Part shown: one piece after another, positions 1 through 5,902 of the stretch
How positions within the stretch are numbered: the stretch's first letter is position 1
How the letters are laid out: the number at the start of each line of letters is the position of its first letter
Source of the DNA: Micavibrio sp. UBA5703
GTDB lineage: Bacteria > Pseudomonadota > Alphaproteobacteria > Micavibrionales > Micavibrionaceae
DNA: 13,180 bases
Assembly (NCBI GenBank): GCA_002420015.1
Contig: DIHF01000038.1
Span: forward strand, 44,678-57,857
Reading direction: 5' to 3'
Made by a program: the position numbers and the translations under genes
Notes under the pieces: model-generated
Told to the model about the DNA's origin: nothing
Database searches by the model: none
What the model saw: the letters and a program-made list of their open reading frames with translations, nothing else

Positions 1-933
<933 letters not shown>

Positions 934-1012
934 AGTATCTATCCCCTTGAAAATCATGAAACCCCGAACGCAGGAACCTGCGTAAGAAGTCTATCATGAA
1001 CCGGGTATGGAT

Positions 1013-1276
1013 AAAAAATGGTTAATAACGCAGGGGTATGTAGAAATTTTACCCTTTCGTCATCACACGCCTTGTGCGTGTGATCCACCTTTTTCGCCGA
1101 AGCCTCGGCAAGGCGAATAGATTGCACGGACAAGCCGTGCAATGACGATGTTGGTAGAGTAATTTTCTTATTCTTAACAACTACAATAAATCGAATACCT
1201 TTGACTTTTCTATAACCTTACACCACTCGCAATCATCGACATTCGGTATATGGAAGGGACAAAAAATGGTTAATAA
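1013..1276. repeat. 16-bp direct repeat pair containing a CtrA-like half site
   Basis: AAAAAATGGTTAATAA occurs exactly at 1013-1028 and again at 1261-1276, and each copy follows a CGG-TATGGA-like stretch. On the minus strand it contains TTAACCAT, which matches the CtrA half site known from alphaproteobacteria. The first copy lies about 80 bp upstream of the acnA start. A regulatory role is inference. Confidence 0.4.
1059..1146. repeat. Framed double-hairpin repeat, copy B1
   Basis: In plus-strand order this reads: GTCAT; hairpin CACACGC/GCGTGTG; ATCCA (1083-1087); a 30-nt linker with its own TTCGCC/GGCGAA stem; TAGAT (one mismatch to TGGAT); hairpin TGCACGG/CCGTGCA; ATGAC (1142-1146). The same two hairpins occur in inverted order at 13108-13167, so the two copies are the same element in opposite orientations, differing mainly in linker length (30 against 2 nt). 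Confidence 0.85.
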
Positions 1277-1328
1277 AGGCGGGAAGTGAAGAAGAATTTC
1301 TAGTTAAGTGAAGGATCGGCAGGTAGCG

Positions 1329-1394
1329 GATAAACACGGATGAACACAAATGCCCTAATACATCTGCGTTCATCTGTGCCCATCTGTGGTTTTA
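1329..1394. repeat. E-family repeat (ACCACAGATG / CATCTGTGGT type), both arms
   Basis: The left arm has AACACGGATGAACACA. The right arm has ATCTGCGTTCATCTGTG followed by CATCTGTGGT, giving an imperfect inverted repeat. Related arms occur at 7930-7960, 8057-8085 and 13068-13097. It lies in the acnA-ccmA gap and is not coding. Confidence 0.7.
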
Positions 1395-1451
1395 AAACGC
1401 CATTTTCCCGTTAACCTTTGTTAACACAGGCAAATTTGCATTTTTATAAAG

Positions 1452-1466
1452 TTAAAAAACCATTAA
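1452..1466. promoter_or_regulatory. Possible CtrA box (TTAA-N7-TTAA)
   Basis: TTAA at 1452-1455 and TTAA at 1463-1466 are separated by exactly seven bases, the spacing of the CtrA box in Caulobacter-type alphaproteobacteria. The surroundings are very AT-rich, so a chance match is quite possible. It lies about 185 bp upstream of ccmA. Confidence 0.25.
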
Positions 1467-1539
1467 AATCAACAGGTTAAAAAATACCTAAAAATCCGCA
1501 CCGTCCCTCCCTCATTTTGCCATAATTTGAAAGCACAAT

Positions 1540-1614
1540 GAGAATATAGAGATTCCAGTTTGCTCACTGGCTACGACTATAAAGCCGCTGCTTCTACCAA
1601 GGCAGCGGTTTTTG
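1540..1614 (+). ncRNA. Candidate small RNA or leader RNA upstream of ccmA
   Basis: Two stem-loops lie in tandem: CCAGT/ACTGG (1555-1570, 6-nt loop), then a strong GC stem followed by a T run. No coding sequence ends here, so a terminator on this strand needs a short transcript beginning nearby or an upstream leader. The 5' end is a guess; the AT-rich stretch at 1541-1550 could be a -10 region. I recognise no Rfam family. It could instead be an attenuator controlling the ccm genes. Confidence 0.3.
1585..1613 (+). terminator. Intrinsic terminator hairpin just before ccmA
   Basis: CCGCTGC (1585-1591) pairs perfectly with GCAGCGG (1602-1608) across a 10-nt loop and is followed by TTTTT (1609-1613). 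It ends 36 nt before the ccmA start. It is the clearest intrinsic terminator in the window and is unrelated to the repeat families. Confidence 0.6.
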
Positions 1615-1615
1615 T

Positions 1616-1644
1616 TTGGCCCCTCCTGTATCATCCCCTATAAA
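1616..1644 (+). promoter_or_regulatory. Possible sigma-70-type promoter of the ccm operon
   Basis: TTGGCC (1616-1621, four of six matches to TTGACA) and TATAAA (1639-1644, five of six matches to TATAAT) are 17 bp apart, directly after the terminator. The predicted transcription start falls within a base or two of the ccmA ATG at 1650, and no Shine-Dalgarno sequence is visible. The ccmA message may therefore be leaderless. Confidence 0.35.
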
Positions 1645-1649
1645 TCCTC

Positions 1650-2372
1650 ATGGCTTCATTATCCGGCAAGAACCTTTCCTGCCTGCGCGGCGACAGGCTG
1701 ATTTTCCAGGGCCTGTCCTTCGCGGTTCAGCAGGGGCAGACCCTCATCCTCACCGGCGCGAACGGCAGCGGCAAAACGTCCCTCCTCCGCCTCATGGCCG
1801 GACTGCTCGACCCTTTCGCCGGAGAAATAAAACGTGACGGCAACATTCTCTGGCTCGGCCAGGAAACGCCGCTCAAGCCGCAACTGACCGTCCTTGAAAA
1901 TTTGCAATTCCTTTCCTGCGCGGCGGGCGACGGCGTGGATGGAAAGAATAGGCCTGTTACAGAACTGCGTTTCCCGCGTAAGCGGGAATCTTTATTTTCA
2001 TGGGCTTTAAGATCCCCGCTTTCGCGGGGACGGCACAAAAGGGATTTTTGTAATAAGTCTGATATCCGGCAAGCCCTCAAAAAATCTGGGCTGGGGCATA
2101 TTGCCGACTACCCGGCAAGCTATCTGTCGATGGGCCAGAGGCGGCGGGCCGTACTCACCCTGCTCCACCTTGTGAAGCGCGATATCTGGCTGCTCGACGA
2201 ACCGACCAACCATCTCGACCGCGAAAGCTGTGACCGCCTGATCGAAACCATCGCCGCGCACACAAAACAAGGCGGCATCGCCGTGATCGCAACGCACAGC
2301 CCCGAACTCTGGAGCGCAAGCGCTGTACTCGACATATCCTCTCTCACAAAAGACAAAAGAGAGGCCGCATGA
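1650..2372 (+). CDS. ccmA: CcmA, haem exporter ATP-binding subunit, with an in-frame repeat-derived insert
   Basis: CcmA is the cytoplasmic ATPase of the CcmAB(CD) complex; ATP hydrolysis releases holo-CcmE for haem delivery. The 240 residues show a Walker A motif GANGSGKT (36-43), Q-loop Q71, signature LSMGQ (159-163), Walker B DIWLLDEP (178-185) and H-loop H216, all intact. CcmA is usually about 200-215 residues. The excess is explained by residues about 101-137, where a palindromic DNA repeat is read through as RFPRKRESLF and onward. The insert falls in the variable helical region between Q-loop and signature, so function may survive. The start fits the family N-terminus but lacks a visible ribosome binding site. 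The stop overlaps the ccmB start by 4 nt (ATGA). Confidence 0.95.
   Translation: MASLSGKNLSCLRGDRLIFQGLSFAVQQGQTLILTGANGSGKTSLLRLMAGLLDPFAGEIKRDGNILWLGQETPLKPQLTVLENLQFLSCAAGDGVDGKNRPVTELRFPRKRESLFSWALRSPLSRGRHKRDFCNKSDIRQALKKSGLGHIADYPASYLSMGQRRRAVLTLLHLVKRDIWLLDEPTNHLDRESCDRLIETIAAHTKQGGIAVIATHSPELWSASAVLDISSLTKDKREAA
1964..2034. repeat. I-family double-hairpin repeat inserted in ccmA
   Basis: Hairpin TTCCCGC-GTAA-GCGGGAA (1971-1988, with minor end mismatches) is followed by a 24-nt linker and hairpin TCCCCGC-TTTC-GCGGGGA (2013-2030). The reverse complement of 7972-8047 matches closely, including ACTGC at one end and GCGGGAATCTTTATTT in the first half. The stems resemble the ATTCCC...GGGAAT form of Neisseria dRS3 repeats; common origin is not shown. 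Here it is read in frame without a stop. Confidence 0.85.
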
Positions 2373-3031
2373 ATTATTTTGCCGCCATCTTACGCCGGGA
2401 CATCAAAATGGATTTCCGCCACGGCGGGCAATTCCTGTTCCTGCCCGCCTTCTTCCTTTTGATCGTCACGCTCTTTCCTCTAGGACTTGGGGCCGATCCC
2501 GAACCCCTCCGCAAAACCGCGCCCGGACTTCTGATGATCGCGGCGCTGCTGGCTTCTCTTTTACCATTGGAAAAACTCTACGCCGATGACCTGAAAGACG
2601 GCACGATCGACCTCCTCCTGCTATCGCCCCAGCCTCTTTCCCTTTACGTCGCCGCCAAAACGCTCGCGCACTGGATGGTCGCCGGATTGCCGCTCGTTAT
2701 CGTTGTTCCGGCACTGGCGGCCATGCTCGGCCTTGCAATTCCGCCGACGCATATTCTGGCCGTCTTTGTCCCCGCAACAATCCTTTTCGTCCTTGTCGGA
2801 CAAATCGCCGCCGCACTGATCCTGAACGCAAGGCGCGGATCGGTTTTGCTGGCGCTGCTCGCCGTTCCGCTTTACATTCCGGTTCTGATATTCGGATCGG
2901 GCGCGCTCGACCTCATGCAGGCCGGATTGCCCGCCAAAGGCCCCGCCCTTTTCCTCTGGGCGGGGCTGGCGTTTGCGCTGCCCGTAACGCCGCTCGTGAC
3001 GGCTAAACTTTTAAGAATGCAAATGGACTAG
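2369..3031 (+). CDS. ccmB: CcmB, haem exporter membrane subunit
   Basis: CcmB is the integral membrane partner of CcmA in cytochrome c maturation System I. The 220-residue length matches the family (about 220). Six hydrophobic segments are visible at about 22-41, 51-68, 96-118, 126-151, 158-177 and 191-211. The cytoplasmic loop after segment 2 has LYADDLKDGTIDLLLLSP (70-87), the conserved CcmB motif with acidic residues followed by DGT and LLLSP. The start overlaps the ccmA stop (ATGA) and ccmC starts 2 nt after the stop, indicating tight co-translation. Confidence 0.95.
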   Translation: MNYFAAILRRDIKMDFRHGGQFLFLPAFFLLIVTLFPLGLGADPEPLRKTAPGLLMIAALLASLLPLEKLYADDLKDGTIDLLLLSPQPLSLYVAAKTLAHWMVAGLPLVIVVPALAAMLGLAIPPTHILAVFVPATILFVLVGQIAAALILNARRGSVLLALLAVPLYIPVLIFGSGALDLMQAGLPAKGPALFLWAGLAFALPVTPLVTAKLLRMQMD

Positions 3032-3033
3032 AC

Positions 3034-3762
3034 ATGCACAAATACGCCAACCCGAAAAAATACAAAGCCCTGAGCAAATACATCCTGACCGCCTCCTTGG
3101 GTCTGGCGCTGGCGCTGCTCGGCTGGGGGCTATACCTCGCGCTCATCGCCTCCCCGCCCGATTACCAGCAATCCGAAACCGTGCGCATCATGTATATCCA
3201 TGTTCCGGCGGCGTGGCTGTCGATGTTCATCTACGCCTCGATGACGGTCGCCGCGATTGTCCTGACAATCTGGCGGCACACGCTGGCCGGATTTTACATC
3301 CGCGCCGCCGCGCCCATCGGGGCGTGCTTTACCGCCGCCTGCCTGATTTCCGGCGCGCTCTGGGGCCAGCCGACATGGGGCACATGGTGGGTGTGGGATG
3401 CGCGCCTGACTTCCGTTCTGATCCTTTTTTTCCTTTATCTTGGCGCAATAGCCCTCAGCAACGCCTACGACAACCCCGACAAGGGCAATCAAGCCACCGC
3501 GTGGCTTGTCATCGTCGGCTCGGTTAATCTGCCGATCATCAAGTTTTCGGTCGACTGGTGGAATACGCTGCACCAACCCGCCAGCCTGACCAGCTTCTCC
3601 CGCATGGCCGCCCCCGGCATTCATCATGATATGCTGGTGCCGCTGCTCGTGATGGCGGGCGGGTTCCTGTGCCTTTATGTCGTGCTGGTCATCCTGCGGC
3701 TGGACAATGAAATCGCCGCGCGTAAAATCCACGTATTACGTTTAAAGGCAATCAATGGCTGA
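3034..3762 (+). CDS. ccmC: CcmC, haem-handling protein for CcmE loading
   Basis: CcmC binds haem at the periplasmic face of the inner membrane and attaches it to CcmE. The 242 residues carry the tryptophan-rich signature WGTWWVWDARLTS (115-127). Candidate axial haem ligands are H56 (YIHVPAAW) and H180 (WWNTLHQP), at the positions of the two essential family histidines. About six membrane segments are visible, and the length is normal. The final codons AAT GGC TGA overlap an ATGGCTGACTATTTC string closely resembling the real ccmD start 185 nt downstream. This suggests that ccmC and ccmD once overlapped directly. Confidence 0.96.
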   Translation: MHKYANPKKYKALSKYILTASLGLALALLGWGLYLALIASPPDYQQSETVRIMYIHVPAAWLSMFIYASMTVAAIVLTIWRHTLAGFYIRAAAPIGACFTAACLISGALWGQPTWGTWWVWDARLTSVLILFFLYLGAIALSNAYDNPDKGNQATAWLVIVGSVNLPIIKFSVDWWNTLHQPASLTSFSRMAAPGIHHDMLVPLLVMAGGFLCLYVVLVILRLDNEIAARKIHVLRLKAING

Positions 3763-3954
3763 CTATTTCCTTACCCCCACCCGTCATCCCCGCGGCCTGA
3801 CCACATGCATGTGGTCAGGCTTAAACGGCGGGGATCCAGAAAAGCGTGCGGCTTTGCCGCACACCTATGGATCCCGTTTGTGCAAACGCCGCTTCGCGGC
3901 GTGCCAACGGGATGACGAAAATGAAGGAAAGGCATAACAATGACTGACTATTTC
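3753..3954 (+). repeat. Duplicated ccmD start flanking a palindromic repeat
   Basis: CAATGGCTGACTATTTC (3753-3769) and CAATGACTGACTATTTC (3938-3954) differ at one of 17 positions and lie 185 bp apart, on either side of the framed repeat at 3783-3916. The first copy overlaps the ccmC stop and the second opens ccmD. It looks like a target-site duplication or local duplication made when the repeat was gained. Confidence 0.75.
3783..3916. repeat. Framed double-hairpin repeat, copy C1, with nested palindromes
   Basis: The order is GTCAT (3783-3787); stem CCCCGC/GCGGGG enclosing a perfect 24-bp palindrome (3796-3819; half CCTGACCACATG); ATCCA (3834-3838); a 29-nt linker with GTGCGGC/GCCGCAC; TGGAT (3868-3872); stem CCCGTT/AACGGG enclosing ACGCCGC/GCGGCGT; ATGAC (3912-3916). 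It separates ccmC from ccmD. A 60-codon reading frame starting in the first copy of the ccmD start runs through it but is not a credible gene. Confidence 0.85.
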
Positions 3955-4089
3955 GCAATGAACGGCTACGGCTTTTACATCTGGGGCGCTTACGGCGCGA
4001 CGGCGCTGATCCTCTTTGCGCTTTTTGCCGCAACGCTTTATAAATCCCGTAAACTAAAACGCGAACGCGATCTTCTCGAAGGAAAATAA
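3940..4089 (+). CDS. ccmD: CcmD, small haem exporter subunit (49 aa)
   Basis: CcmD is a tiny single-span protein that stabilises CcmC-CcmE and assists release of holo-CcmE through CcmAB. The 49 residues begin MTDYFAMNGYGFYIWGAYG, matching the family pattern of an aromatic-rich GYGFYIWGAYG stretch before one membrane helix (about 20-34). The C-terminus is basic and charged (KSRKLKRERDLLEGK), as expected on the cytoplasmic side. It was found by reading the gap between ccmC and the next gene. The start follows AAGGAAAGGCATAAC, giving a usable ribosome binding site. The stop lies 3 nt before the next gene's GTG start. Confidence 0.92.
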   Translation: MTDYFAMNGYGFYIWGAYGATALILFALFAATLYKSRKLKRERDLLEGK

Positions 4090-4092
4090 ACC

Positions 4093-5256
4093 GTGACCAA
4101 AAAGAACAGGAAAAATATTTCGACAATGGCCGTTCAGGCCGGCATCGGGCAAGACCCCGCCTATCACGACGTTATCCCGCCGCTGCACCTGACCTCGACC
4201 TTTGAAATTCAGGGCATCGAGAAAAAAGGCCCGTACGAATACTCGCGCACCCGCAACCCGACCCGCGACACGCTGGCCCGTGCGCTGGCCGATCTCGAAG
4301 GCGGCGCGAATGCCTGCGTCACATCGTCGGGCATGGCGGCCATAACGCTGATGCTGCACCTTCTGAACAAGGACGACCTGCTGATCGCGCCTTACGATTG
4401 CTATGGCCGTGCTTACCGCCTGATGCAGGCGCTATCAGACAAAGGTCATTTCCACCTGCAATTCGTCGACATGTACAGCAAAAAGGGTCTGGACAAAGCC
4501 TTTGCGCTAACCCCGCGCATGGTCTTCGTCGAGACGCCCAGCAACCCGGTCATGCGCACCGCCGACATCGCCGATATCTGCAAGCGCGCCAAAAAATATA
4601 AATCCATCGTGGCCGTAGACAACACGTTCCTCTCGCCCGTCCTGCAACAACCGCTGGCGCTCGGCGCGGATCTGGTCATTCACTCCAACACCAAATTCAT
4701 CAACGGCCACAGCGACGTTGTCGGCGGCGCGCTGATCGCAAAAACCAAAGAGCTCTGGACCGAACTTGATTTCTGGTCCAATTCGCTGGGCGTCATCGGC
4801 GGTCCGTTCGATTGCTATCAAACCCTGCGCGGGCTGCGTACGCTTGAACTGCGCGTCAAACGGGCGCAGGAAAGCGCCGCCGCCATCGCCAAAATGCTGG
4901 CGGCGCATCCGCGTGTCGCAAAGGTTTACTACCCCGGCCTGAAATCCGATCCCTTCCACGCCGTTGCCAAAAAGCAGCAAAACGGCTTCGGCGCGATGTT
5001 GAGCTTTGAACTCAAGGGCGGCCTTGCGGCGGCGCGCAGGTTTGTGGAGGCGCTGGAAATTTTCTCTCTCGCGCAATCTTTGGGCGGGACCGAGAGCCTC
5101 ATCAACCACCCCGCGACCATGACGCACGTGGCCATGGGCCCCGAAGCGCGCAAGGCGGCGGGCGTGACCGACGGCCTGCTGCGCCTGTCCGTGGGGATCG
5201 AGCATGCCGACGATTTAATCCTTGATCTCGAAAACGCCCTCAAAAAAGTAAAGTGA
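4093..5256 (+). CDS. metB: Cystathionine gamma-synthase-type PLP enzyme (MetB family)
   Basis: This Cys/Met-metabolism PLP-dependent enzyme resembles E. coli MetB, which makes cystathionine from an activated homoserine and cysteine. The 387 residues show YEYSRTRNPTR (48-58), SSGMAAI (78-84), DNTFLSP (176-182), the PLP lysine K201 in HSNTKFINGHSD and R364 in LLRLSVGIE. Stretches such as DCYG.AYRL and FGAMLSFEL support MetB over MetC, but O-acetylhomoserine sulfhydrylase or cystathionine gamma-lyase activity cannot be excluded. The start is GTG at 4093, with AAGGA at the end of ccmD as ribosome binding site. It sits between ccmD (3-nt gap) and ccmE (7-nt gap), which is unusual. A link to cysteine or thiol supply for c-type cytochromes is speculation. 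Confidence 0.85.
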   Translation: MTKKNRKNISTMAVQAGIGQDPAYHDVIPPLHLTSTFEIQGIEKKGPYEYSRTRNPTRDTLARALADLEGGANACVTSSGMAAITLMLHLLNKDDLLIAPYDCYGRAYRLMQALSDKGHFHLQFVDMYSKKGLDKAFALTPRMVFVETPSNPVMRTADIADICKRAKKYKSIVAVDNTFLSPVLQQPLALGADLVIHSNTKFINGHSDVVGGALIAKTKELWTELDFWSNSLGVIGGPFDCYQTLRGLRTLELRVKRAQESAAAIAKMLAAHPRVAKVYYPGLKSDPFHAVAKKQQNGFGAMLSFELKGGLAAARRFVEALEIFSLAQSLGGTESLINHPATMTHVAMGPEARKAAGVTDGLLRLSVGIEHADDLILDLENALKKVK

Positions 5257-5263
5257 AAACCTG

Positions 5264-5698
5264 ATGACCCGCAAGCAACAAAGAATCTTCGCCATCGTCC
5301 TCGTCCTGTTCGGCGCTGGGCTGGCCGTTGGCCTGTCGCTTCTGGCTTTGAAAGAAAACGTCACTTATTTTTATTACCCCTCCGACATCGCCGAGGAGAA
5401 AAAAGAAATCCCCCGCAACCGGGATTTCCGCATGGGCGGGCTTGTCGTTGACGGCTCGGTCGAAAAAAGCGGCGAAGTCACGCGCTTTGTCATCACCGAT
5501 ACGGTTCATACCACTTCCGTAACCTATACCGGAATCCTGCCCGATCTTTTCCGCGAGGGGCAAGGCGTCATCGCCACAGGCCGCCTGAACGAAGAAAGCG
5601 TGTTCGTTGCACGAACCCTGCTCGCCAAACACGATGAAAACTACATGCCGCCCGAAGTCGCCAGGGCGCTTGAGAAGGCGAAGGTAAAAATTGAATAG
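5264..5698 (+). CDS. ccmE: CcmE, periplasmic haem chaperone
   Basis: CcmE carries haem covalently from CcmC to the CcmF/H ligase. The 144 residues have an N-terminal membrane anchor at about 7-27 and then an OB-fold periplasmic domain. The haem-binding motif HDENY (123-127) gives the covalent ligand H123 and the axial tyrosine Y127. The length is normal for the family. The gene begins 7 nt after the metB stop with the start MTRKQQR, typical of CcmE. A framed palindromic repeat starts 15 nt after the stop. Confidence 0.97.
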   Translation: MTRKQQRIFAIVLVLFGAGLAVGLSLLALKENVTYFYYPSDIAEEKKEIPRNRDFRMGGLVVDGSVEKSGEVTRFVITDTVHTTSVTYTGILPDLFREGQGVIATGRLNEESVFVARTLLAKHDENYMPPEVARALEKAKVKIE

Positions 5699-5712
5699 TT
5701 TGAAATTTTTTC

Positions 5713-5820
5713 GTCATTGCGAGCGACCATCGGGAGCGAAGCAATCCAGTCTTTCTAAAAAGCCTTGGATTGCTTCGTCGCCTGAACCACTTTGCAAGTG
5801 GTCAGGCTCCTCGCAATGAC
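5713..5820. repeat. Framed double-hairpin repeat, copy A1, with a nested J module
   Basis: The order is GTCAT (5713-5717); first hairpin opening TGCGAG and closing GAAGCA; ATCCA (5744-5748); a 17-nt linker; TGGAT (5766-5770); second hairpin opening TGCTTCG and closing CTCGCA; ATGAC (5816-5820). The loop of the second hairpin is replaced by CCTGAACCAC-N6-GTGGTCAGG-type sequence (5781-5806), the same module as in the copy between ccmC and ccmD. Confidence 0.85.
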
Positions 5821-5832
5821 GCCTCTGGAAAA

Positions 5833-5873
5833 GCTCTGTGAACTCTGTGTTTCCTCTGTGCACTCTGTGGTTA
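5833..5873. repeat. D-family repeat arm (CTCTGTG...CTCTGTGGTT type)
   Basis: Four close copies of CTCTGTG follow one another, ending CTCTGTGGTTA, about 30 bp before ccmF. It resembles one arm of the D elements at 10699-10768 and 12035-12104, with GTGGTT in place of GTAGTT. It is non-coding. Confidence 0.6.
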
Positions 5874-5902
5874 AAAAACTTTAGAAAAGAAAATTACCCT
5901 GC

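Larger units (their letters stand above)
934..1649. other. Long AT-rich intergenic region between acnA and ccmA
   Basis: This 716-bp gap has no convincing gene. From left to right it holds the acnA leader, a 16-bp direct repeat (1013-1028 and 1261-1276), a framed palindromic repeat (1059-1146), an E-family repeat (1329-1394), a GTTAAC-CTTT-GTTAAC inverted repeat near 1412-1427, a TTAA-N7-TTAA site (1452-1466), two hairpins ending in a terminator (1555-1614) and a possible ccmA promoter (1616-1644). I see nothing recognisable in about 1150-1255. Confidence 0.8.

Noticed and set aside
1013..1470. Possible chromosome origin, given AT-richness, repeats and CtrA-like sites
   Set aside because: I found no DnaA-box cluster, and no hemE, parAB or dnaA gene nearby; the repeats are better explained as dispersed elements.
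1540..1614. Known riboswitch or tRNA-like element before ccmA
   Set aside because: I recognise no riboswitch core or cloverleaf, only two simple hairpins, so it is kept as an unassigned candidate RNA.
1727..2080. 117-codon minus-strand reading frame across ccmA
   Set aside because: It is antisense to a gene with complete ABC ATPase motifs and has no recognisable protein features.
3130..3732. 200-codon minus-strand reading frame across ccmC
   Set aside because: Its low-complexity, charge-rich composition is typical of the shadow frame of a GC-rich membrane protein gene, and ccmC is unmistakable.
3755..3937. 60-codon reading frame starting MADYF
   Set aside because: It begins in the duplicated ccmD start and then reads through palindromic repeat DNA; it is a by-product of the repeat.
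5711..5821. Insertion sequence remnant
   Set aside because: No transposase fragment is present in or near any of the repeats; all are short palindromic units.
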